In this document: positions 1-13,400 of the stretch, one piece after another | Numbering within the stretch: the first letter of the stretch is position 1 | Layout of the letters: every line of letters starts with the position of its first letter | Source of the DNA: Phoronis australis | Taxonomy: Eukaryota; Phoronida; Phoronidae | DNA: 64,000 nt | Reading direction: 5' to 3' | Assembly: GCA_002633005.1 (NCBI GenBank) | Contig: NMRA01000041.1 | Coordinates: forward strand, 687,294-751,293 | Translations under genes and position numbers: made by a program | The notes under the pieces: generated by a model | Seen by the model: only the letters and a program-made list of their open reading frames with translations | Database searches by the model: none | What the model was told of the DNA's origin: nothing

Positions 1-1117
1 CACGCCGTCCTATCCACAAAAGGATCACATGTGCAAAATTTCATGAACATATGTCAAGGTGTTTTGGAGCAGCGGACGCCGGACGGACAGAGCTGATGGC
101 ATGATGCATCCACATATAATATGTGGGCGCATAAAAATTGCCACTAGGGGGGGCACAGCAGTAGTCGGATCCCTCAAAATATAATAGCTTTCCGTGGTCA
201 ACTGCATATAAAGACACTTGCCAAATTTAATAGAGATCCTGCAGAGGGCTTGGGAGATACAGTCATAGTCGCAAAAAAATGCCACTAAGAATAGCCATAG
301 TATTTCGAGTTGTCACAGCAGGAGCATAATGGCAAATGCTAATTTTTAAAATCATCCTTAGAATGGCATGGTTGATCTAGAAAACAATAAAAATGGCCAC
401 TAGATGGCACAAAATGCATTGAATCCATATAAAAATGGGAGTATGTCATCGTTTTTAACAGAAGTTTATTTACCAGATTTCATAAAAATCCGTCCGGGAA
501 CTCCGTCGGATCTGTCAGAAATTCGTTGTCGTTCATTATCAACTTCATATATATAAAGATTCTGCAGAGGGTTTGTGAGGTACAGTAAAGGGGTGAAAAA
601 ACTGCCACTAGGAGGTGCCACAGTAGTTGAAGTCGTCGGAAAATCATCGTCAGCTGTCCTCTTCATAGTAGGAACATATATATGCCATTTTTTCAACCAT
701 CCTTGGAGTGGTTTGGTTGATAGAGATGTAGACACCAAAAATACAGATTCGAAAACAGTAAAAACGGCCACAAGGTGGTGCAACATACCTCAAATTCATC
801 AGAAAACAGGAAGGTATTGTCATCTCACTAACAGATACCTATTTGCCAAATTTTATGACAATCCTTTAAGGACCTTAGAGGATAAAGAGGTAAACAAAAA
901 AAACCCACAAAATTGCCACTAAGAGGAATACCGGTAGTCCAACCTGTCTGAAAATTCCCTGATGCCATCCCATCCATGAAAAGAACATAATTTATGCGCA
1001 AAATTTCACGAACATAAATCAAAGAATTTTCAAGACAGCAGAGGAAGGCCGATGAACACCGGATGGACAGGGATGACAGCATAATGCACCCACATATCAA
1101 TATGTGGACGCACAAAA
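1..1117 (+). repeat. interspersed repeat with CTCF-like cores, copy A
   Basis: This family alternates A-rich text with a conserved CCACTAGGNGGC-type core. Cores occur near 141 (expanded G run), 397-410 (CCACTAGATGGCAC), 605 (GGAGG variant), 768-781 and 916 (eroded). A palindromic boundary, CCACATAT mirrored by ATATGTGG, lies at 110-126 and again at 1090-1107, followed by GCGCATAAAAAT or similar, and seems to mark unit ends. The region lies beyond the last visible POLR3H exon. No convincing coding sequence. Confidence 0.7.
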
Positions 1118-1493
1118 ATCAACTTTTGATTTAGACAAATCATCGCTACAAACATTGATCTCAAACTGTTCCTTGTCAAATTGGAGATGATTTCCAGGCT
1201 TCAAAAGAACTGATATTTTGAGACCAAACTCTTCAAATTAGTTTTTGAAAACGTATTATTTTATACCGCAAGCACGGTTTCAAGAAACCATGAACTGCCA
1301 GTTCTTTGCAACACCACAAATTGCTTCTTTTCTGCATGCTCACAACAAGTTGAGATCATTTATACAACAGGTGGTCTACATCAAAAGTTCCCTTCGTGGA
1401 TGGAACGTTGGTACAGAGCTGCTTCATCACATATTTTGGTTAGAATAATTTACAAAAGATGTCAATACTACCACAACGAAGGAGGGTACAGAC

Positions 1494-4400
1494 CTGATAG
1501 TTTCGCCAACGTCCATGTAGAGATCATGAGTTTCTCCTTCAGCCTGGTAAGTCCAGCTCCACAACTGTTCAGTCTCATCACTGTCACAGGTAAGGAACAA
1601 TAATGACAGCTGTAATGCACTGCACACACACTCCCAATATGATGGATGATTGACTACACTCAACAAGTGACAAACCAGTAGTATGACTTCCTAAATTTGC
1701 TTTGAGATGGTGATGTAATCATATCTAAAAGCCAGCTTTATTGATATTGGCTCAACGAATCTGTTGATCACTTATACAGCTATCTTCAAGAGTTACAGAG
1801 TTTTATGAAGAGCGAGCACAGGTATCTGGTTTTCATGGTGACTCATAATGAGCCTGGGTATCTGGTACTCGAGGTGATCAAGACCACTTCCACAATGTTT
1901 GTATCTTCGTGAAAGATAGCTCTCAACTGATATTTCATAAAACAGAGACCACATCCCATATTTCATAAAAGACAGTCCATGTCCCATGTACCATGAAAGA
2001 CAGTTCACATCCCATATTTCATGAAAGACAGTCCATGTTCCACATTTCTTAAATCATAATCTACATAAAAGATAGTCAACATCTTATGTAGAATAGAACA
2101 TCTTCCATATTGAAACATGAGCCCTGTATATTAGGTTCCTTGCTAGAGTAACCATCCAGTTTCCAAACGACACTTTCCAAAAGGAGTTAATAAATGTTAT
2201 TAATCAACATGATTAAAGGCCACTGCAGATCTTGAAATCATGATGGAACCAGCCCAGACATGTCAGTATCTGTATATAATTTATTGAATTCAATCTTGAG
2301 CCAAATCAGGGCCACAGCAAATACCGAATTAATTTAAAAGCTGCTGTTCTTTATCATTAGTTCACAAGAGCTTTATTGTGTTCATTATTTTTTAGGTAGA
2401 CTTTAACGTAAAGGATACAATCTTGAGGGATGTTGAAGGGCGTGAGCTGGGATTAAGATGTCATCGAAGAAGTCAATGGAAACTAAAATATAGGAAGCAA
2501 AGCACAAAGAATTTATTCAGCAGGTGTCTAACATGGAATATACTACAGACAATCAAAAATGCTTACAACTCTGTGTAGTGTATTGAGAGTGAACAAGGTA
2601 ATGAAAGTTAGGTAACTATCAGCCTTAGTGGAGTCCTATATAATTATTCACATATTCAGTAAAATGGTATTTTTCAAATAATGCTATCCAGAACATTTCT
2701 TGAGGTAATACAGGAACTAGAAAAATGTCCAAATTTGGCCAACTTTAAAACACTGTGCCACATACTGTGTGCAGTATTCTCCAAAACACGGTTAGGATTA
2801 TTTATACAGGGCTCGACGCTATTAAAATCGCCAGGTCGCATTTTGCGACCTTGCCAAAATCCCAGGTCGCATTTTCAAAATCCAGCTCGCATTCGTAAAT
2901 GCCAGGTCGCAAAAATTTTCCCGCCATTTTTACGCGCCAAAATAGATTTTTTAGAACATCGAGAAAATGATTAGATTTTGCTCTTATCTGCAGCGTTAAA
3001 TACTCACAAATTTCGGATCTCAAAATTGACGTCATTCATGCAGGTACGGCCTTACTGTTCTTCACGACCGCCATTGAAAGACTCTAGAGCGCAAGTCAAG
3101 TTGCCGACGTGAAAGTTGAATCAGTGCTCTCTAACTGACTTGTGCATTCGAGTAGCTAAATTTGCGATGTGAAAAGGAAGAAAATGCCCGTTGAAAAAGT
3201 ATCCGGGATTTTGTTAGATCTGGCCTGCTACTGGCTGTCATCAAAGTTGTTAACGATTCAAACTAACTCGGGTAATGGCGAGTTTGCTCCTCAATACCTT
3301 CCAAGTACGGGAAAGTCAGTCACAAAACGACACGCATGTCACTAGTGTTAACTTTCTTTCCGAGGTATAAAACAAAGCCGGGATTTGGTTTTTACATATT
3401 GTGAAAAGACGTTTTTGAAACCTGAAGTTGTGTAAAATGAAAATGACACGCCATATAAGCTGCGTGTCAATTTTAAACCACACGTGGTCGTTTGTAGTGC
3501 GCTATGATAAGCACTAGCTTGAACTGTGGGCGCTTAATTGGAAATTCTCAAAATTTAAGGGGGGACTTTTAATAAATCAGTGAGCGCTTATTATGAAACA
3601 CTTTAAAGGTAGGGAGTAGGCTTTTGCGTGAGCATAGAGCATAAGATATTAAAACGCTGCAATGGTAAGAAACATTATAATAATAGGATTTTGCGAGGCA
3701 AACTCCATCCAGTAGGGGTGACTTTCTGGATATCATTACCACCTACTGTACATTGTACCCTTTTTAGCCACCTGGAATGATTTTGTTTTTAACTGCCCGC
3801 TTCAGCCGGAACAAGGTTATTTCTATAGGAGTCTGAACATTTTACGGCGACGGTGGTTCTGGGAGCGAAAAGTTGGGGGGGTTATAAAAAGAAGAATGAA
3901 AAGATCGCTAACTTGAACCACAATTTCTCATCTAGTGCCAGTTTAGTTGCAATAGCTGGCTACCGGCATAGAATACAGGGTTTACAGAACATCGACCTTG
4001 GGAAATATCGGAACAGGAAAACGTCAGTTCTGGGTTATATCGGTCCCGGGACATCGGGTCTTTTATAACCGCTGGGAATCTGAGTTCATTTTCAAATAAA
4101 CCAAGAGCCAAGCCGGTATACTCTTTCCTTTAGGACTGTCGCTGTTCTTTGAAGTGGTGCGCACGCGTGAGTTCACGCACTTGAATCGCTGGAGTAGGCC
4201 TACAGGTTTACGTTGGCAACAACGTGTGAAAGACAAATCATATGTCGAGCACGTAGCCCCAGAAACAAGTAAAGGGTTTGAGAATTTCTTGGCAACTGAA
4301 AGTAAAGACGTGACTGTCGTTTGGCGATAGTAATAAGGTTGTCATTTTCACTTTGGCTGTCTTAATACGATAAAAAGGAGAAGCACATCTCAGTCTAAGT

Positions 4401-7400
4401 CACGATTGTCTGCCGGGACCGCTTGCGCGCTAACGGCGTCGCAGTGCAATATCATGTAATAAGGACATCTTATGTGAAAAATAAACATTTTTGTCCACCG
4501 CAACGTTTGGTAAGTTGATCGCTTAAGAATTAGTAGAAACACTGGATTACCAGGAGCTGCTTTGTATTTGCCTTGTATCTGTTGAGAAGTGTAAAAACTC
4601 AGCTCGCATTCGTTGGAAATTCCAGGTTGCATTTTGCGACTTGATACGAGCTGACAAAAATCGCAGCTCGCATTTCCAAATTTCAGGTCGCAAATGCGAC
4701 CTGCAACTCGTTATGTCGAGCCCTGTTATATACTAAAGAACAGTCAAAAAGCAAACGAACAATATCCTTTGAATTTACATGGCAGAAGCTGCATAAATCA
4801 GAAACACTAACACCAATTTGTAACAGTATCTCATTTGTTTATATCATTCTATAGACAATTTTCATCTGCAACCACTTTAAACATCATTCTGAAAAATAAC
4901 TTGCCATTTGGCGTTTGGCTTTTCCAATCTGAAATCAGATTCCAGTCTTAGGTAAATTTTTTATATAAATTCCAAAAACGCTTGCACCTATGAGTAACAT
5001 GCACAACTTGACAATTCTCAAGTCATAAGACGTTACTAAGTGATTGAAAAAGGAAAAACAACTCTCCGTTACCCTGAACACCCTCCTTGTTGCAACTTTT
5101 AATGGTCCCTGTCAATACTTCATCCATGAACGGCCGGAATACCACATATCTGAAGTGCACTGCAAACAGATCTCAAATTGTTAGAGCCTCTAAATTATAT
5201 AAACAAGAGCAACACAGAGCATTGAAATGCGCCCATGAATGCACTGCAAACGATGTGCTTCTAGAGTTGTTCATTTCTATCATAAAAATGGCCGCTAGAT
5301 GGCACAACATCCAATTCATCTGAAAACGGAATGTGCCATCGCTTCTTTGATAGAAAGCTATTCACCAAATTTCATAAAATCTGTCAAGGAACTTCAAAGA
5401 AACAAAGGGAAGCCGAAAAAATGAAACTGCCACTAGGGGACACAGCATCCGTCTCAAAGTCGTTGTCTATTGTTAGCTTCATATTAACACACCACCGGTA
5501 CTTAAAATTTAATAAAGATCCTGCAGTGGGTTTAGGACATAGAGCTATGGCCGCAAAACAAAACAAAACCACCACTAGGTGACACAGTAACCGAAGTTGT
5601 CAGCGTAACCGTCTTCTTCACACTGAGTACATGAAAATTTTCAAAATCATCCTTAGAATGGTTTGGTTGATAGCGGGGTGAATGCCAAAAACAGACTCGA
5701 AAACAACTAGATGGCGCAAAATACCTCGAATTCATCCGAAAATGGGAGGATAGCGTAACAGCAACAATACATGCCTATATTCCAAATTTTATGAAACTCT
5801 GTTGAGGACCTTTGAACATAAAAAACTAAAATTGCCACTAGGGGGACAGATCCGTGCGAAAGTCGGTATCGTTTGTTGTCAAAATCATATAAACACACTT
5901 GCTAAATTTAGTAAAGATCCTGAAAACTGCTTAGGAGATACAGCCATAGGCGCAAAAAAACAAAACTGCCACTAGGAGGCAGCACAGTACTTGAAGTCAT
6001 CGGAAAATCATCGTCAGCCATCCTCTTCATAGTAAGAACATATATGCCAATTTTCACAATCATCCTTAGAGCAATTTGGTTGATAGAGGGGTGGACGCCA
6101 AAAAACAACTATGAAACAGTAAAAGTGGCCACTAGGTGGCGCAAAATACCTCAAATCCTGAAAACAGGAGAATAGCTTCATCGCACCAACAGATGCCTAC
6201 ATTCCAAATTTTATGAAAATACGATGAGGACCTTTAAAGATACTGGCAGTTCGATCCGTGCGAAAGTCGTCACCGTTTGTTGCCAACATCATATAAATAC
6301 ACTAGCTAAATTTAGTAAAAATCCTTTAAACGGTTTAGGAGATATATACAGCAATGGGCACAAAAAACAAAACAAAACAGCCATCAGGAGGTGCCACAGT
6401 AGTGGAAGTCATCGGAAAATCATCGTCAACCATCCTCTTAAGAACATTCATGTCAATTTTCACTATCATCCTTAAAGCGGTTTGGTTGACAAAGGAGTGG
6501 ATGCCAAAAAACAAAATCGAAATCAGTAAAAATGACCACTAGGTGGCGCAAAATACCTCAAAGTTATCCAAAAATGGGAGGATAGCGTCATCTCACCAAT
6601 AGATGCCTGTATTCCAAATTTTATGAAAATACATTGAGGACCTTTGAAGGTACAAAGGTAAACGTAAAATACTAAAATTGCTATCCGTGCGAAAGTCGTC
6701 ACTGTCCGTTGTCAACATCATGTAAATGCACTTGCTAAGTTTACTAAAGATCCTGCAAACGGTTTAGGAGATATAGCCATGAGCGCAAAAAACAAAGCTG
6801 CCACTAGGAGGCGCCACAGTAGTCGAAGTTGGAAAATCATCATCAGCCATCTTCTTCATGGTAAGAACATAATGCTAATTGTCACAATCATCCTTAGAGT
6901 GGTTTAGTTGATAGAGGGGTGGACGCAAAAAACGATTCAAAAATAGTAAAAATGGCCATTAGGTGGTGCACACTACGTTGAATCCAATCCAAAAACAACA
7001 GAATACTTAAATCTCACTAATGGATGCCTACATTCCAAATTTTATGAAAATACATTGAGGACTTCTGAAGATACAGACTGCGGTAAGCGTAAAAAACTAA
7101 AATTGCCACTAGGGTGCACACCGGTAGTCGTAGAAGTCCGAAACTCATTGTTATCTGTTGTCAGCTTCACAGAGATACAACTGCCAAATTTCATCAAGAT
7201 CCTGTAAGGGGTTTAGGAGATACAGCTGCGGATGCAGGACAGACAGAGATGACGGCAATATGCGACCATATATAAATATGTGGGCGCATAAAAAGTTGAT
7301 GTCAAGCTGTTCCGAATGTAATTAATCTGTCATCAACAATTTTATTTCTTTAAATGCAAAATTCTAATTCTGCATATGACCAGAAAAATCACATATCCCT

Positions 7401-10400
7401 CCTCTATGCACTACCAGTTATTGTCCTGAATCTTTTATACAGCACCATCTGTTGCTCTGAATTTTATACAATACCATTTGTTACCCTGAATCTTTTATAC
7501 AATGCCATCTGTAGCCCTGAATGTTTTAGACACAACTGTTTGTTGCTTGGAGTCTTTTATACAATACCATTTGTTATCCTGAATCTTTTATTCACAACTA
7601 TTTGTTGCCCTGAATCTTTTATACAATTAAATCACATGCTGGATTTTCCTTAGATGAGCCAATGAAACGCTCATGGGCGTTTATTCGGAAAGTTACGCTG
7701 AATAAATGCCCATGGTCATTAAGTTCCTCTTAAAAGCCCACTCAGCGTCAACCTTTAGTCATAGATTTAGTTTTGTGGAGCATTATAAAAACAAAGAAAG
7801 TGTTGGTGACCTATGTATTTACTAACATGAAATTTAAAAACACAGTTTCAAGCAAAAAATGTCAAAGTCAGGAAACCTCTTGACATAGGCCTATGTGTAT
7901 TCAGTCCATGCTGGGATTTGCATAACCAAAACTGACTCCGTTTTACACGATCCCCTTTTCTGAATAAACGCCCGGGTGTTTATTTTGTGTTACTAAAACA
8001 CCTGAAAATTTTTATTTTCCAAATACAGGCCCGTGGGCGCATGTGTGAAAAATCCTGGTAGCTCTATAAAATTGAAAAAATGAGAAGATAATAAAATTTC
8101 TAAACTGGTGAAACTGTACAGTATTACTGATCTTTTATGCCATGGCTTCATAGGCAAAGTAATGCTTATTTTGGGAATATCAATGCATCACTTACCAATA
8201 TAAGGCCATGGCTTCATAGGCAAAATAACATAGTTTATGGGCACTCGTAAAGGCCTTTCCCTCATCAGTAAATGTGGACACTTAACCTGAATCGATGTTA
8301 ACAGCGAGAGTTAACTCCGAAGTAAAGAGATGGATATAACAGCGAAGCATGTACGCTTCATTACAACAGGAACACATAGCTTCAATTTTATCGGAGTTAT
8401 CGGCGGGGATCACTGCCTACGCTTGCCAACAGCGGACGGTGACTGTTTACTAATTGTTAATATTTTGTTCACATAATTATTGGCAAAATAAGCACCATTC
8501 TGTTTTAATTTATTCATGTATTTGCTGAATTCTTTACAATAAAATCACTGAACGTGAAGTGTATGCAAAACAAGTTCCCGTCGCACCATACTGCCTTAAT
8601 TTTGTTTAGATCAGCTGTTAGCCTGCTCAAGAGTCAATCTTTTCAGAAATCATTTTCTAGTACATCGTCGTCGTCCCAAAGTGGCAACTGTTGGGTGCAA
8701 TGTAAAGTTGACATTCTAGGTTCTATTTGGGGAGAAGGCGAGGCCCTTGCCATTTTTTGATGGCATGCACTGACAAAAACAGCAAGGTATATGACCCCAG
8801 GTCAAATTAACGCCACCTTGCGATAACTTCGCTGATGGGAACACTTTTGTCTAATGCCATTAACCACAGTTAACATCGAAGCTTCAGCAGTAGGGAAGTT
8901 AACTGTATGGGAAAGGAACTTTCAAACGATCCGATCATGGCCACGTACATGTATGTGGGAGTTTACAGTTAATTATTGGTAATAACAAACCAGTATCATG
9001 GTCAAGAACTATAATTAAGTTAGCCTTGTGTGCATGAGAGATTGCAAAATTGCGATTACCCGTACAAATAGCAATTATAATATATTAAGCACGTTAAGTC
9101 AATGTAAACTTAGAGGCTTGTAACGCAAAAATAGGCTAAACTGCATCATTCATGATAGTTCTTTGTCACTGAAACAGATTTCAACCTGCTCATCTTGTAT
9201 TTTTACGGTTTGTATGTAAAGATTTTGAATTTCTGTTGATGTCAAAGAAAGCACGAATAATGAGTTTTTGTATGTTCCTTACACGCTTCTTAATAACTTG
9301 TAATATTACCAGCAAATTAAATTTCAAATAACCACATGAACAAGTGATTACACCATCATTTTAATTAACACCACCATTCTAATTTAATAACACCCCATAC
9401 TGAAGTATATAAAACCAACGTTGTCTTCTTAATACATCGACAAAGAAGACTTCTGACTTCACCGAAATTTCTCCTGTTGGTCAGTATCTTAAAGTTTTGC
9501 TATGTATTGCATTCACTAAGATGTTGGCATATCCTAGAAATCATCCTTCAGATACAGGGAGATTACTGGTTTTAGGAAATTATTTTTAGCTTTGAACAAT
9601 AAAAACAAAATTGGTTGTTTTTGTAATTTTATTATAGAACGCCAATGCTCGTGTATAGCATACTGTCGTCAAGATCTTTTGTATGTTCCGATGACACCAT
9701 TTCTACTTTGTTTTCAAGGTAATCATGAAGAACGCTGCAGTTTTCCTCACTTTGTTGGTAATCACAGTTGTGGCAACTACAACGTAAGTAATTTAGGAAT
9801 TTCGACACACTTCAGTTTATAGCTCATTTTTTAAAATTGTCGTATTGCATATTTCAATCTTTGCAGAGTTACAAATCTACAAAAATTTTGGGACCCACCT
9901 AATTCATTTTCCTTTACAGTTTCAGAAACAGAGGCATCTCTATCAAAAGTGAAATCTACCTAAGTTACTGAAAAGCCACTTTTAATTGAAAACATCAATT
10001 TCATAGCAAGATATCAGTTTTATGTTTTAAGGTTTTTAATAATATTTCCACCTTTACTGATTCTCTTTTGTCAGCATATGTAAATGATTTTCCGGATTTT
10101 GTGAACTTCACATTTTAAAATTTTTGCTTCTTTGAAAAGGTGTAGTGTCAATTTTTCATTTATTTTATTTTTATGACCCTAGAGTTTTTATGCTATAAGT
10201 AAAAGACCGACTTGAGTAATTTTAACTTAAACAGTGTCCCCATCAGAATGCGCAATTCGACCTTTTCAAAAGCATGCCAAACCACTTCGATTAATAGAAA
10301 AATTGACAAAATGAGCTTTGAAGCTTTCGGAAAAAGGTCGAATGTGAGAAATTGTATAGTGACATCATCAGATTGCGACAAGATGGCTTCTTCGCAATTA

Positions 10401-13400
10401 ATCCTAACATTAAAGATCAACTCAAATCTGAGAGTACTAATTGACGCAGTAGGAACCCTCATCACACGTTACCACGTCGTCTAGTTCTCGTTGCTGACAC
10501 TCTTAACAATAATGATGATATTGTCATCAGAAGAGCCGATATGTGATTACGAACAAAGCCAAATATTCTGACAAGCTTGGTCGATTGATTAGTGATCCTG
10601 ACAAGTTCCAGTCTATTAGCCGTACACCCATTTTAGACTTGAAACGCGAGCTGAACATCTACATCAGACCGGTTAACACGGAAGCTGATAGTCACACATT
10701 TAATGTAATTAAAGGTGACTATTCTGAAGGGTATATCTATGAGAATACCAGGACTCACAAACCTAACCAACCCCTGCATCCCGTAATCTCACGAGTTCTC
10801 ACGCCATCTTACAAAATTTCCAAGCACCTTGACCAAATTATCAAGTCGTACATTCAAAGCAGACATTCTATCAAGGCACGTGACAAGTTCATTGACATTC
10901 TGCGCACCTCAACTGCCTTGTCAGACTACCAACCGATGTTACTTGATGTTGAGTAGTACCTGTTATAGAAACCAATTACATTATTATTAGTAATTTATAT
11001 CATCAGTCATTTGTGAAACCACCTGATATCTCACAGGCTAGGTTACATGCTTTGCTAACTATATGTACAATCAAAGTCCCCTTTGGCATATAAATGGTAA
11101 GCTGTTTTTGCAAAAAGATGGCGTCAGCATAGGTTCGCCGTTAGGCCCAACGTTCTCAGAATTTTACATGTCAGAAGTTGAAAAACGGATTGCTCAGCAT
11201 ATTGGGAAAAGTTCCCATCTATGTCCGCTGTGTTGATGATAACTTTGTATATTGTTTCTGTGATGAGCTGTTGTCCCTTCAGACCTTGCTTGAGTCCAAT
11301 TCTGTATTAAAGGTTCAAGTACGAAATGCCTGTCCCTGAAAAGTTGTCTTTTCTCGATGTCCTTGTACATTATTGTGATGGTGGGTTTTGTATTTCAGTT
11401 TATCATAAACCCACGGATATTGGTGCCTGTTTACATGCTATAAGTGATTGTCCCGAAAGCTACAAGCTTGCGGTTTTGACTAGTTACCTCAAAAGGGCGC
11501 ACCAGATATCATCCGATTGGCAAGCATTTAACGTTGAAGTTTAACTCATCAAGCAAGTTCTAGTTAATAATGGTTATTCTAATTCTTTTGTTGATAGCCA
11601 TGCTAGGTCTTTCATATCGAGGATTGGCTCCCTTGTAGACACTGAACCAAGTACTAGGACCACAGAGAACATGTATTATAAGAACTGCATGTCTAATAAT
11701 TATCCGAGTGATGAACCCATGGGCAGCGCACCACTTTTTTAAGTGCTGCTTCGCCCATGGAACATGTGCTTAAGAAGAATGTAAGGGATAACTTAAGGTG
11801 GTCAAACCTGGTGACAGATTGAATGTAGTAATTTATTATCAGAATATAAAGTCACGTCACTGTGTCATGACAAACAACCCCAGTGGCCAAATGTAATGTT
11901 GTATACCAATTCACATGTCATACGGATGAATGTATTCATCTTCATTCTCCTGAACAGCATTACATAGGGCACATGGCGTGTTCTCTCTTGCGACTGTTGG
12001 CCATATACTTGCAGGAGGGATCCATTCAAGATCACTTTGTACACCAACATGGCCGAAAAATAACTATCATCATTCTCTATGTTGAAAATGATATATTTTG
12101 GCTAAATATTTTGGAATCCCTAGTGATTAGTGATGAAAAACCTGTGTTGAGTGAAGAGCTCACAGGTGTGTATCACAAACTGGCTCTGTTTCGATAAAGT
12201 TGCGGGCTTTCTACCATGTGTTGCATTGACACACTTTCTGCTTGTATGCTGTCAGGTGTATTTCACTGTTTATTTCGCTCTGTATATTTTCATTCCACTC
12301 ATTGCCTGATGATGTGACATGAAGTCACGAAATATAGCTACTGCTTTTGTTTATTTGTTGTGTCTCTTGGTTTTTTACTTCATTCCTGCACACCATAAGA
12401 AGGGACTGTTCTGAAATTACGAAAGTACCAGCATCAACCTCGCTAACAAAAAGTGTAGTCGTGTGTTTAACGAAATGCTGCTTTAACAAATGAATCAAGT
12501 GAAACTTAAAAAAATGTCAGATCAAAGCATATTTGTTTTCACTGCAGTGTCGTCGATGCATTTGCTGCTGGAGGTGGTAGTTTCGGTGGTGCGAGAATTG
12601 CTCGGGTTGTAGACACTGACATGGATTCACAGATCAGTTCTCTTGAACAAGAAAGTCTCAGCTCCAAACATGAGAAGAGGTTAGTCAAATTTTGTCTATA
12701 GATGCACTTTTAAAACACAAAATACACGTAACTAGTACGTTTTAAAAGGACCACTTGTGACTGTGCATAGACTAGGAGAATCAAGTAGTTTATATCGAAC
12801 AATCCCTTATATTCTGAAAGACTAATTAACCCCTTCTCCTCCAACGATGGTGAATGATTTACATTTTTATAAGAATCATGATTAGCTGTCAAAGATCATA
12901 TGACTTGGAATGGTGTACCTTTTTGAGAGTGTTTAATATCTATATAACTTTATTTACAAGACGGTATTTGTCCATGCTGCTTCTTCTGAACCATTATGTA
13001 TTGAGCAAACGGTTGTTGCATGCGTCATAGTATGTGGTGTTGGATTTTAATTTAGTTCATTTATCATTAATACAATGTCATATTTTTGATTTTCAGAGAA
13101 ACATCGAATTGAGAAAGAATAGCAAGCTATTTGAAATATGAATGTTGGATCATATATATTCAGTAATAAAATTAAGTCTTTACACACAGCTGATTTATTT
13201 TGTTAACACCAAAATATTTTAGGTAACAATTACTAACAAGGGTCCCAAGTTTTTGATAACCAGTTTCCTTCACAACACATGGCTTAAAATGACCAATGAC
13301 CAAAACAAGGAAAAATTGCAAGGTGATATATCATACCACAAATAGGCTTGTGTGACAGAAATATTTTTTGGGTTGTAAAATTTAACAGAAACAAACGTCA

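Noticed and set aside
10193-10484. 90-codon open frames on both strands
   Set aside because: Part of the decayed Penelope-like N-terminal region; no independent gene.
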